Below are positions 43,080-52,331 of a stretch of 64,000 bases of DNA, in pieces. The notes beneath the pieces are model-generated. The model was not told the DNA's origin and made no database searches. It was given only the letters and a program-made list of their open reading frames with translations. The position numbers were made by a program, and so were the translations under genes. Source of the DNA: Leucobacter sp. cx-328 (GTDB taxonomy: Bacteria > Actinomycetota > Actinomycetes > Actinomycetales > Microbacteriaceae); contig NZ_JACVMX010000002.1 in NCBI RefSeq assembly GCF_014530035.1, forward strand, positions 186,001 to 250,000. The letters run 5' to 3'. Each line of letters opens with the position of its first letter. The first letter of the stretch is position 1.

Positions 43080-44666
43080 ATGGTGTCCACGCTTTTCTTG
43101 CATCCTGCTATCCACACTCTGGAGAGCGATGCCAGCACGGTGAGCGCCATGCTCGTGACCGATGGGCGGATCGTTGCCCTCGGCGCCGAGGAAAACCTGC
43201 GGGCGCAGAGCCCCGAAGACACCGAGACCGTGCAGCTCGAGGGCGGCATCGTGCTCCCCGGCTTCCACGACGCGCACTTCCACATCGGCAACCTCGCGCG
43301 CGAGCTCGAAGCACCCGACCTGCGCGAAGCGACCTCGCTTGCAGAGACGCTCGACCTGCTTCGCGTGTGGAAGGTTGAACATCCCGGGAACGAATGGGTA
43401 CTCGGTGGCCGTTGGAACCAGAACCAGTGGACCGACGGCGAAACCCCGCACCGCGCACACCTCGACACCCTGTTCGGCGACCGCCCCGTTGCGCTCCCGA
43501 GCGTTGACGGGCACTCGGTCTGGGCAAACTCGGCAGGGCTCGCCGCGGTCGGGATCGACCGGAACACGGTAGACCCCATCGGCGGTCGAATCGATCGCGA
43601 CGAGGCGGGGGAGCCGACGGGCTGGCTCTTTGAATCTGCGATGGATGAGATCCGCGACCTGTCAGAGGCCGCGCTCATCAACACGCTGCACGAAAGCCTC
43701 GACCTTGCCCAGCGGGAGCTGCTCGCGGTCGGCATCACTCACATCACGAACTTCGACGGCGACGACGTGCGCCAGGGCATGCTGCGGCTGCAGGCTGATG
43801 GCCGCTTGCGGATCCGCGCCCATCTCGGCAGTGCGGCCGCGGATCTGGACCGGACGATCGCAGCGGGTCGTCGGACCGGTGACGGCGACGAGTGGATCAC
43901 CGAGGGCCCGGTGAAGCTGTACTCGGACGGTGCACTCGGCTCGCACACCGCGTTCATGCACGAGGACTTCGTCGATGAGCCGGGCAACCACGGCATCGCA
44001 ATCGTGCCCTTCGAGGAACTCTGCGCGCAGGTCGAACAGGCGGTGAGCAACGGTATCGCCGTCGCGACCCACGCGATCGGTGATCGCGCCAACACCAACG
44101 TCCTCGACGCCTACGAGCGCGTCGCCGCGCTCGCCGCAGAGCAAGGGCTGTTGAACCGCGTTGAGCACGGACAGCACCTCCAGTGGGCAGATGTTGAGCG
44201 GTTCACGAAGCTCAACGTTGTTGCCTCGCTGCAGCCTATTCACTGCACGACCGACTTCCCGCTGAGCCACGAGCTCATCGGCGACCGCGACATCGCTCAC
44301 TACCCGTGGCGATCACTTATTGACTCAGGTGCGCTCCTCGCCTTCGGCTCGGACGCTCCCGTCGAACCTGCGAACCCGCTCTTCGGCGTGCACGCCGCGG
44401 TCACCCGCGAAAACCGCGCGGGTGAGCCGGCTGGCGGCCGCGAGCCGGAGCAGCGGATCAGCCTGCTTGAGGCACTGCAGCGGTTCACCGCGGCCGGTGC
44501 AGACGCGGCGAATCTCGGCCACCAGGTTGGCCGCCTTGCGCCTGGCCAGCTCGCAGACTTCGTCGTCCTGGATCGCGACATCTTCGCCGTCGATCCACAC
44601 GAAATCCCCAACTTGCAGGTGCGCGTCGTCGTCGTCGACGGCCGCATCATGCACGAGTCCCGCTAA
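43080..44666 (+). CDS. metal-dependent amidohydrolase, YtcJ-like (Amidohydro_3)
   Basis: The 528-residue cytosolic protein has LPGFHDAHFHIGN (HxH-type metal motif), the ATHAIGDRANTNVLDAYE region and FGSDAPVEP near the C-terminus (metal Asp). This is the Amidohydro_3/YtcJ family that hydrolyses N-acyl or amide bonds. ATG 43080 is chosen; GTG 43071 sits only 3 bases after the AAAGGG site. It heads a co-directional operon with an amino-acid importer, racemase and aminopeptidase, suggesting it opens an imported amide. Confidence 0.88.
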   Translation: MVSTLFLHPAIHTLESDASTVSAMLVTDGRIVALGAEENLRAQSPEDTETVQLEGGIVLPGFHDAHFHIGNLARELEAPDLREATSLAETLDLLRVWKVEHPGNEWVLGGRWNQNQWTDGETPHRAHLDTLFGDRPVALPSVDGHSVWANSAGLAAVGIDRNTVDPIGGRIDRDEAGEPTGWLFESAMDEIRDLSEAALINTLHESLDLAQRELLAVGITHITNFDGDDVRQGMLRLQADGRLRIRAHLGSAAADLDRTIAAGRRTGDGDEWITEGPVKLYSDGALGSHTAFMHEDFVDEPGNHGIAIVPFEELCAQVEQAVSNGIAVATHAIGDRANTNVLDAYERVAALAAEQGLLNRVEHGQHLQWADVERFTKLNVVASLQPIHCTTDFPLSHELIGDRDIAHYPWRSLIDSGALLAFGSDAPVEPANPLFGVHAAVTRENRAGEPAGGREPEQRISLLEALQRFTAAGADAANLGHQVGRLAPGQLADFVVLDRDIFAVDPHEIPNLQVRVVVVDGRIMHESR

Positions 44667-44710
44667 CTGCGGCCTCGCCCCTGAAACCCAGTGTTCAAAG
44701 GAGAAACACC

Positions 44711-45679
44711 ATGAAGAAAAGCACTCGATTCCTGCAGACCGCAGGCGTCCTGACCGCCAGCCTCGCAATGCTGAGCCTCACCGCGTGCGGTGGCCAGTCG
44801 CTGTCGGGCGATGACAAGGACTCGGGCTCGGACAGCGCTGCTGTCGAGTTCATGGCGGTCCACGACGAAGAGAAAGCGAAAGACATCATCGAGGGCATCG
44901 AGCCCTCGGCTGAGGCTGCTGCGCTGCTTCCCGATGAGTTCAAGAAGGACGGCCTGACCTGGGTCACCTCGGTTGGCTACCCTCCCATGGAGGAGTGGGC
45001 GAGCGACAACGTCGGCATCATCGGTGTTGACCCCGCAATCGCACACGCGGTGTCGCGCACCCTTGGTGTCTCGATGAAGATGGAAGATCAGGAATTCAAC
45101 TCGATGATTCCTGGCCTCATCTCGAAGCGCTATGACGTACTCGTCAGCTCGATGACTGACAACGAAGAGCGTCGCGAGACGACCACCTTCGTTGACTACG
45201 TGAGCGCGGGCAACGCGTTCCTCGTTGCGACAGGCAACCCCGAGAAGATTGCGAAGCCTGCAGATCTCTGCGGCAAGATCGTCGCGGTCGTTGACTCGGG
45301 CTCGTCTGCAGTGCTCGCAGGTGAGTTCTCCACCGCGTGCGAAGAGGCTGGCAAGGCTCCCTACGAGATCCTCGCGTTCGACGGAGACTCGGCAGCAAAC
45401 CTCGCAGTGCAGAGTGGTCGCGCAGTCGCGACGATCACTGACTACCCGGTGGCTGCGGCACGTGCGGCGGATCCCGAAAACAAGATGGACGCTGTCGCAA
45501 TCGAGGGCGGCGAGAGCCTCTGGGGCCTCGGCATCGACAACGCAAACCCTGAGCTCGCGAAGGCAGTTCAGGCCGCGCTCCAGGAGCTCATCGACAACGG
45601 CACCTACGTTGAGATCCTCAAGGCATGGGACGTCGAAGGTATGGCAGTCGACGAGGCACTGATCAACGGCGGCGCGTAA
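44711..45679 (+). CDS. amino-acid ABC transporter substrate-binding lipoprotein
   Basis: The 322-residue protein has a lipoprotein signal peptide with lipobox LTAC (Cys26), a Gly/Ser/Asp linker, then a family 3 (HisJ/GlnH-like) solute-binding fold: VGIIGVDPAIAHAVSRTLG, FNSMIPGLISKRYDV, DNEERRETTTFVDY. The binding-site Arg/Asp pattern fits a polar amino acid or derivative. An AAAGGAG site precedes the ATG. It is the extracytoplasmic receptor for the permease and ATPase that follow. Confidence 0.92.
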   Translation: MKKSTRFLQTAGVLTASLAMLSLTACGGQSLSGDDKDSGSDSAAVEFMAVHDEEKAKDIIEGIEPSAEAAALLPDEFKKDGLTWVTSVGYPPMEEWASDNVGIIGVDPAIAHAVSRTLGVSMKMEDQEFNSMIPGLISKRYDVLVSSMTDNEERRETTTFVDYVSAGNAFLVATGNPEKIAKPADLCGKIVAVVDSGSSAVLAGEFSTACEEAGKAPYEILAFDGDSAANLAVQSGRAVATITDYPVAAARAADPENKMDAVAIEGGESLWGLGIDNANPELAKAVQAALQELIDNGTYVEILKAWDVEGMAVDEALINGGA

Positions 45680-45732
45680 GCGTCCCGCATCACACCGAGC
45701 ACGACAACCAACAATAGGAGAGGACCCCAACT

Positions 45733-46701
45733 ATGAGCGGGACTCGTACAGCGCCCTTCCCCGGCGCAAATGGCGCGCAGATCCAGATCGCGCCACGACT
45801 CCACGTGAGTCGATGGATCGTCGGTCTGATTGCCGTCGCGGTGGTCCTGTGGGCCGTGTCGATCGTGATCTTCAACGAGAACATTCGTTGGAATCGAGTC
45901 TGGGAATACCTCTTCTCAAAGACGATCCTCGACGGCGTACTGGTCACCATCTGGGTGAGTATCGCTGCCACCATTGTTGGTCTCGTGCTCGGTGTGATTT
46001 TGGCAGTGATGAAGCTGTCAAAGAACCCCGTGCTGCGCTGGATCGCGGAGGGGTACATCTGGTTCTTCCGCGGCACCCCGGTGCTTGTGCAGCTCATCTT
46101 CTGGTTCAACCTCGCATTCCTGCTGCCCTACATCACGCTGAAGATTCCGTTCACGGAGATCGGCATGCGGTGGGACACGAACCAGCTCATTAGCGGATCG
46201 GTTGCGGCGCTTCTCGGTCTCGGTCTGAACCTCGCAGCGTACTTCGCAGAGACCGTGCGCGCTGGCATCCAGGCTGTTGATCGCGGCCAGCGTGAGGCGG
46301 CTCTCGCCGGTGGCATGACGCACCGCCAGACCATGCAGCTCATCGTGCTGCCCCAGGCGCTGCGCATCATCATCCCGCCGACGGGCAACGAGTTCATCTC
46401 GATGCTCAAGACGACCTCGCTCATCGTGGTCGTTGCGGGCAACGACCTCATGACCAACGCGAGCCGCATTTACAAGCAGAACAACCTCATCATCGAGCTG
46501 CTCATCGTTGCGAGCCTCTGGTACATGTTCATGACTGCGGTAGCGACCTACCTGCAGTCACGACTCGAAAGGCGCTTCGGTGAGGAGCGCGTCCACCTCG
46601 TGCGCGGCCCTGGCTTCAGCCAGCGCCTCCTCAAAGTAGCGACCGGCGCAATCATGCTCCCGCGCAATGGCAAGAAGAACAAAGAATTGACGGAGGTCTG
46701 A
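45733..46701 (+). CDS. amino-acid ABC transporter permease (HisM/GlnP family)
   Basis: The 322-residue protein has five or six membrane helices and the EAA loop EAALAGGMTHRQTMQLIVLPQ that contacts the ATPase, with the RIIIPPTGNEFISMLKTTSL stretch of the polar amino-acid subfamily. The basic N-terminal extension (about 35 residues) is longer than usual. AGGAGAGG precedes the ATG. It works with the lipoprotein upstream and ATPase downstream (2-base spacing). Confidence 0.92.
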   Translation: MSGTRTAPFPGANGAQIQIAPRLHVSRWIVGLIAVAVVLWAVSIVIFNENIRWNRVWEYLFSKTILDGVLVTIWVSIAATIVGLVLGVILAVMKLSKNPVLRWIAEGYIWFFRGTPVLVQLIFWFNLAFLLPYITLKIPFTEIGMRWDTNQLISGSVAALLGLGLNLAAYFAETVRAGIQAVDRGQREAALAGGMTHRQTMQLIVLPQALRIIIPPTGNEFISMLKTTSLIVVVAGNDLMTNASRIYKQNNLIIELLIVASLWYMFMTAVATYLQSRLERRFGEERVHLVRGPGFSQRLLKVATGAIMLPRNGKKNKELTEV

Positions 46702-46703
46702 CC

Positions 46704-47464
<761 letters not shown>

Positions 47465-47468
<4 letters not shown>

Positions 47469-48235
47469 CACTCGCCACCGACCCTGAGGGTGCGCGCCGC
47501 GTCGTCGGCGTGCTCGGCGGAATGGGGCCCGCGGCCACCGCGGACTTCTACGGCAAGATCGTCCAGATCACGCCAGCCGAACGCGACCAGGACCACCTGC
47601 GCACCCTCATCTGGTCCGACCCCACCATCCCCGACCGCACCGGCGCGCTCGTTGACCGTGGCCCACACCCCGGTAGGCAGCTTGCTGATGGGGCGCGGAT
47701 CCTCGAAAACTCCGGCGCTCACGTCATCGCCGTGCCGTGCAATACGGCGCACGCGTTCCTGCCAGAGATCCGCGCAGCGGTGGACGTGCCAGTGCTCGAC
47801 ATGATCGCGGCCACCCGCGACCGCGCACTCGGGATGCTGCAGGCAGGTGGGAGCGTTGGCATCCTGGCGACGCATGGAACGATCCGCGCCCGTCTGTACG
47901 AGCAGGCATTCGCAGAGCGTGGCGTCGCGGTGATGCTGCCAGACGAACGACTGCAGAGCAACGTGATGGACGCGATCCGCCTGGTAAAAAAGCAGCCGCA
48001 GGACGCCGAGGCAACCCGGCTGCTCGAACAGGCAGTGACCGAACTCTCGCAAGCAGGCGCGGGCGTGGTGATCGCGGGTTGCACCGAGATTCCCGTCGCC
48101 CTCGCAGGCAGTGCGCACCTTGAGGTGCCACTCATCGACTCAACGGACGTGCTCGCGCACGCCGTCGTGGACTGGGCGTTCAGCGGAAGCGCCCACCCCG
48201 CAACTATGAAGGAGCAGCGCGCATGGAGCGTGTAG
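47465..48235 (+). CDS. aspartate/glutamate racemase family protein
   Basis: The 256-residue protein has GVLGGMGPAATADFYGKI, PCNTAHAF (catalytic Cys near 90) and GCTEIPVAL (second Cys near 205), the two-cysteine, PLP-independent racemase pattern. The substrate is probably Asp or Glu, or a related acidic amino acid or amide; hydantoin racemase is a possible relative. It lies between the ABC ATPase and a DmpA-like peptidase in the same operon. Confidence 0.9.
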
Positions 48236-49335
48236 AGACCCCGGGCGAACGCTCGGCAGCGGAATCCAACCCGCGCCCCCGACTCGACGAACTCGGCATT
48301 GGTGCCGGCAAGTACGCTCGTGGCCCGCTCAACGCCATCACTGACGTGCCAGGCGTGCGGATCGGCCAGTCGACGATCATCAGTGAGCAATACAACACCG
48401 GTGTGACCGCGATCGTCCCCGACCAGCTCACCAACGAGCGTCGTCACCTGCCCGCCGCGCTCGCGGTGGGCAACGGCTACGGCAAACTCGTCGGTGCGAC
48501 CCAGCTGCAGGAGCTTGGCGCGATCGAGACGCCGATTCTGCTGACGAGTACGCTGTCGGCATTCCGCGTTGCAGATGCGCTCGTCGCAGAGCTGCTCACC
48601 ACTCCCGCCCACGAGAAGACGACGACGCTGAACCCGGTCGTTGGCGAGACGAATGATGGGGCGCTGTCAGCGATCCGCGATCGTCCCGTCGGCCCCGAGC
48701 ACGTCGCCGAAGCGCTCGCTGCCGCGGTCACCGGACCCGTGGCCGAGGGCTGTGTTGGTGCCGGAACTGGCACCACCGCGCTCGGCTTCAAGGGCGGCAT
48801 CGGCACCTCGTCACGCCGCGTGAGCGTCGGGTCGGCTGGTGCTGGTGCCGGTGCCGAGGGTGCGCCCGCGCCCGAGTACACCGTTGGTGCGATCGTGCAG
48901 AGCAACTTCACCGGCATGCTGCGCATCGCTGGCGTTCCGATGCCGGCCGCCGAGATGCTTGAGGGCACGACTGCCGACACGATCGGCAACTCGTGCATGA
49001 TCGTCGTCGCGACCGATGCGCCGCTCGAATCGCGGCAGCTTGAGCGCCTTGCGCGCCGGGCAGCGTACGCAATGCGCGGAGTCGGTGCCGACTATGACCA
49101 GGGCAGCGGTGACTATGCAATCGCTTTCTCAGTGGCGGATCCGGCTATCGCCCCCAACGACAACGACCTGTCGCCGATGTTCCACGCGACCATGCTTGCC
49201 GTCGAAGAGGCACTCATTAACTCGATCCTGCGGGCGACGACCGCCTTCGGCCCCACTGGCCGCGCAGGGTACGAGATCCCGATCGAGGAGGTGCGCCGCC
49301 GCCTCGCGGCCGCTGGCGCGACCGCGCTGAACTAG
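48223..49335 (+). CDS. P1-family (DmpA/BapA-type) aminopeptidase
   Basis: The 370-residue protein has ITDVPGVRIGQSTI, NPVVGETNDGALS, and IGNSCMIVVATDAPL. Family members self-cleave before the Ser (here about residue 256) to expose the N-terminal nucleophile. They release N-terminal L- or D-amino acids, amides or beta-peptides. The ATG overlaps the racemase stop by 13 bases, with GGAG upstream, so the two are coupled. It ends the operon before a large hairpin. Confidence 0.9.
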   Translation: MERVETPGERSAAESNPRPRLDELGIGAGKYARGPLNAITDVPGVRIGQSTIISEQYNTGVTAIVPDQLTNERRHLPAALAVGNGYGKLVGATQLQELGAIETPILLTSTLSAFRVADALVAELLTTPAHEKTTTLNPVVGETNDGALSAIRDRPVGPEHVAEALAAAVTGPVAEGCVGAGTGTTALGFKGGIGTSSRRVSVGSAGAGAGAEGAPAPEYTVGAIVQSNFTGMLRIAGVPMPAAEMLEGTTADTIGNSCMIVVATDAPLESRQLERLARRAAYAMRGVGADYDQGSGDYAIAFSVADPAIAPNDNDLSPMFHATMLAVEEALINSILRATTAFGPTGRAGYEIPIEEVRRRLAAAGATALN

Positions 49336-49382
49336 GGCGCTGGCGTCCGCGCCCGGCCTCGCCTTCGGCCTCAAACCCGCGA

Positions 49383-49454
49383 AAAGACCCCTTCCCTGCA
49401 CAGACCCCACTTTCATGCGCATGAAAGTCACCGTTTCGCAGGGAAGGGGTCTTT
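49383..49454. terminator. large hairpin at operon end, carrying a palindromic apex
   Basis: A 17-bp perfect stem (49383-49399 with 49438-49454) closes a loop that itself contains the 16-bp palindrome at 49411-49426. It sits 48 bases past the aminopeptidase stop. Confidence 0.75.
49411..49426. repeat. 16-bp palindrome, copy 2
   Basis: TTTCATGCGCATGAAA, identical to 14036-14051, at the apex of the hairpin above. Confidence 0.7.
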
Positions 49455-49583
49455 GCTTCGTATTGGCGGTGGCGGGGCGAACTCGTATTGCCTCAACGAC
49501 GTAGTCACCAGTCAACCCGCCTCAATCCGAGTGGAACGGGGGACAGTCTCCTTCGTGCGCTGGGCAGTGAGTCTGCAAAGACC

Positions 49584-49589
49584 TAAGAT
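49584..49589 (+). promoter_or_regulatory. -10 box TAAGAT for leaderless gene at 49596
   Basis: TAAGAT is at -12 to -7 from the ATG. Confidence 0.5.
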
Positions 49590-49595
49590 TTGGCA

Positions 49596-49868
49596 ATGCT
49601 CTCCGTTCCCGTACTCCTCGCGACCATGATTCCTGTTGCGCTCCTGCTGTTGTGGTGGATCGCCGTGCTGGTCGATATACGCGACGCGCCACACGCGCCA
49701 CACGCGCCGCACGCACCGCTGAGCGCCAACCCCGAGCCGATCCTACTCAAGACCATTTGGGTGATTTTTGTCACGATCGTCCCGTTCTTCGGGCTCATCG
49801 TGTGGCACCTGGTTGGACGCAAGATACTTACCGGTAACGCTGAAGCTACAGATCTACCGCCCCGCTAA
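49596..49868 (+). CDS. small membrane protein with PLDc_N-like helices
   Basis: The 90-residue protein has two membrane helices (about 5-25 and 50-70) with the LLLLWWIAVLVDI and IVPFFGLIVWHLVGRK pattern of the PLDc_N domain. Between them is the tripeptide repeat APHAPHAPHAP, encoded by a 9-bp DNA repeat (about 49688-49717). Length variation here would be easy by slippage. Leaderless start (TAAGAT). Function unknown. Confidence 0.7.
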   Translation: MLSVPVLLATMIPVALLLLWWIAVLVDIRDAPHAPHAPHAPLSANPEPILLKTIWVIFVTIVPFFGLIVWHLVGRKILTGNAEATDLPPR

Positions 49869-49935
49869 CAAGCCCCACTCGCCCGGCATTCCTAGCCAAT
49901 GAGTTTCCTGTCATTCGGCATGCCAGGATTGCTGG

Positions 49936-51237
49936 ATGACAACTCCGGGATTTGAGAACGAAACCCCACGATCAACTCGATCTCCAATGCGTATTGCGGG
50001 AATTATCCTGCAATCAATTCTGTGGTTGCTGTTCGCAATCTTCCTCGTCGGAGCGGTGGCTACGAGCGGCTGGCCTGGTCTACTGCTTGCCGTCGGCCTA
50101 CTCATCTTCGTGACCGGCCTCTACGTGCTCGCGCTCAAGCGCCGCTCGTGGGCACGCATCCCAGGCGGTCGAAAGGGTGGTGGCGTCGCAGCTGCACTCG
50201 GCCTTGCCCTGCTGCTCTCAAGCGTTAGCTTCATGCCGCCTGCAGCGAGTAGCGCCGACGGACCCGCCTCGAACGCGGTCTCTTCGACCGGAGTTGCAGA
50301 TTCTGAGGCAACGGCAGATGGCGCCGAGGTCACACCAGAGCCCGCTGAGAACCCCGAGCCTGTCACCGAGCAGAAGCCTGCGAAGGCACCCGCAGCTGGC
50401 GAGACGATCCTCGCGGCTGACCTCCTCGAAGACCTTGCGGTGAAGGGGCGCTCGCCCAAAACCGGATACGATCGCAAAGAAAAGTTCGGCACCGCTTGGC
50501 TCGACATCGACCACAACGGATGCGACACCCGCAACGACATCCTCCAGCGTGATCTCACTGCCGAAACCCTGCAGGGGCCGTGCAAGGTAATGACCGGAAC
50601 CCTCGCCGACCCCTACACCGCTACCCAGATCGACTTCGTCCGTGGCAACACCACCTCGACTGCGGTGCAGATCGACCACGTTGTCGCGCTTTCGGATGCC
50701 TGGCAGAAGGGCGCGCAGCAGCTCACTCAGGAACAACGCGTCGCACTCGCGAACGACCCCATCAATCTGCTGGCCGTCGACGGCCCGACCAATAGCGCCA
50801 AAAGTGACAAGGATGCCGCATCCTGGCTTCCTCCGAACAAGCAGTTCCGCTGCCAGTACGTCGCGCGTCAGATCACGGTGAAGGCGACCTACTCGCTCTG
50901 GGTCACCCAGGGTGAAAAGAGCGCGATGCAGAACGTCCTCTCGTCTTGCCCCGATGAGTTGGCTCCCACGTCGGCAGACGCGCTCACTGCCGCAAAGGTA
51001 AAGGTCACCAAGGCGGCGGATCCTGTCCCCACTCCCGTACCCACTCCGGCTCCCACGCCTGCACCAGCACCTGCGCCAGCCCCCGCGCCAGCTCCAGCCC
51101 CGGCCCCTGTGCCGACCGACGTGTTCTACCAGAACTGTGACGCGGTGCGAGCTGCCGGTGCAGCTCCTATTTATGCAGGCGATGCTGGTTATTCGCGCAA
51201 GCTCGACCGTGATGGTGACGGCGTCGGCTGCGAGTAA
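49936..51237 (+). CDS. membrane-anchored HNH (DUF1524-like) nuclease with excalibur domain
   Basis: The 433-residue protein has two or three N-terminal membrane helices (about residues 20-65 and 75-100), a Pro/Glu-rich linker, then a DUF1524/HNH fold (WLDIDHNGCDTRND, IDHVVALSDAWQKG, NDPINLLAV). A Pro/Ala-rich spacer and a C-terminal excalibur calcium-binding domain (FYQNCDAVRAAGA...DRDGDGVGCE) follow. An external nuclease used in DNA scavenging or defence is likely. The catalytic His is in IDHVV. It has no neighbour of related function. Confidence 0.85.
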   Translation: MTTPGFENETPRSTRSPMRIAGIILQSILWLLFAIFLVGAVATSGWPGLLLAVGLLIFVTGLYVLALKRRSWARIPGGRKGGGVAAALGLALLLSSVSFMPPAASSADGPASNAVSSTGVADSEATADGAEVTPEPAENPEPVTEQKPAKAPAAGETILAADLLEDLAVKGRSPKTGYDRKEKFGTAWLDIDHNGCDTRNDILQRDLTAETLQGPCKVMTGTLADPYTATQIDFVRGNTTSTAVQIDHVVALSDAWQKGAQQLTQEQRVALANDPINLLAVDGPTNSAKSDKDAASWLPPNKQFRCQYVARQITVKATYSLWVTQGEKSAMQNVLSSCPDELAPTSADALTAAKVKVTKAADPVPTPVPTPAPTPAPAPAPAPAPAPAPAPVPTDVFYQNCDAVRAAGAAPIYAGDAGYSRKLDRDGDGVGCE

Positions 51238-51279
51238 CTCCCGCTGTCGGCCCTACTCCGGGGCCAGACCTGCAGATCG

Positions 51280-51330
51280 GCCGTCGTTAAGACTCATTCT
51301 CTTGGAATTGTCTTAACAACGGCTGATTTC
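51280..51330 (+). terminator. terminator after the nuclease gene
   Basis: A 14-base stem with one mismatch (51280-51293 with 51310-51323), followed by TGATTTCT. Confidence 0.7.
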
Positions 51331-51783
51331 TAGATCTCGGTGGACAGCGCGCAAGGGTCTCCCCACCCATTCAGCCCCGGGCAAGGGGCACCGAAAGGTG
51401 GCCCGCGGCAGCGCAATAGGTTGCGCCCACCAGTTTGAGACGTGCCTCATTGGGGCTGCCGCGGTTGGCCACGTGGCCAACCTTGCCCTTGGCTTGTTCC
51501 TGCAGAGCAGCATGCGCGCGGGCTTGCCCTCGGTCAGAAATCACGCCTTCGGTGGTGTCGAATCACTGGATTCAGTACTACCGAAGCCCTGAAAGTACAC
51601 GGAGGGCCTCGCCGGAGATATGCTTTCGGCCGTCAAAATGTGGAAAATCGCCTCAAATCGCATATCTAGGGCCGAAAGCATATCTTCGGCAAATCCAGGT
51701 GCGAACCAAGCCCCGCCCGGCGCCGAACCCCGTCAGCCACGCCGCCCCAAATCCTCTCTCTTTTGAATAAATCAAAACTGAGG
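51331..51783. other. intergenic region with dense inverted repeats
   Basis: No convincing gene. It contains a 20-bp perfect palindrome (51463-51482, centred on GGCCAC/GTGGCC), a nearby imperfect inverted pair (GTGGCCCGCGGCAGC against GCTGCCGCGGTTGGCCAC, about 51400-51475) and the 16-bp inverted repeat listed next. A decayed mobile element is possible. The promoter of fur must lie at its right end. Confidence 0.5.
51616..51685. repeat. 16-bp inverted repeat with 38-bp spacer, upstream of fur
   Basis: AGATATGCTTTCGGCC (51616-51631) faces GGCCGAAAGCATATCT (51670-51685). The spacer is AT-rich (AAAATGTGGAAAATC) and has another CATATC. It could be an attenuator-like stem, an operator pair or transposon-end remnants. 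Confidence 0.5.
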
Positions 51784-51796
51784 TAAGCTGGAAAGC

Positions 51797-52249
51797 GTGA
51801 ACCACGCAGCTATCTCCCTCAGCGACACCGAGCTCGGTGCGCGTTTGAAGGATGCCGGTTTGCGGTCGACCGGTCCCCGCAGGGCCGTGCTTGCTGTGCT
51901 CGCTCGTGGTGATCACTGGAACGCCAGTGACGTCTTTGACGCGGTGAGTAAAGATCTCGAAGGCACTTCGTTGCAGGCCGTATACGGTGTGCTCGCGGCG
52001 CTCGAAGAGGTTGGGCTCGCCCGCAAGATCGAGCTTCCCGGCCACCCGGCACACTACGAGTATTCACATCATGACAACCACCATCACCTGGTGTGCACAG
52101 AGTGTGGCGCGATTCGCGACGTGCCCTGTGCGGTGGGAGCGGCACCATGCCTCAGTGCTGAGGACGATTTTGGTTTCGCGATCCGCACCGCCGAGGTGAC
52201 CTACCGCGGTATTTGCGGCGCTTGCCAAGCGCTTCAGGCCGCAGCGTAA
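51797..52249 (+). CDS. fur: Fur/PerR-family metalloregulator
   Basis: The 150-residue protein has an N-terminal winged helix ([29 protein letters not shown]) and the [14 protein letters not shown] metal-site segment with a C-terminal CGAC pair (structural zinc). The gene directly precedes a catalase, so it is probably the FurA/PerR type, a peroxide-sensing repressor of katA. GTG 51797 follows TAAGCT at -13 to -8, leaderless style. Confidence 0.88.
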   Translation: MNHAAISLSDTELGARLKDAGLRSTGPRRAVLAVLARGDHWNASDVFDAVSKDLEGTSLQAVYGVLAALEEVGLARKIELPGHPAHYEYSHHDNHHHLVCTECGAIRDVPCAVGAAPCLSAEDDFGFAIRTAEVTYRGICGACQALQAAA

Positions 52250-52331
52250 GCGCGACACGGCACACACAAGCCGCCCCGCGACCAGCAATCTTCACGACCA
52301 TTTGATCCACCGCGAACCGAAAGGTGTGACC

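Noticed and set aside
51398-51592. 64-codon frame between nuclease gene and fur
   Set aside because: It overlaps a palindrome and an inverted repeat, has no ribosome site and no coding-like composition.
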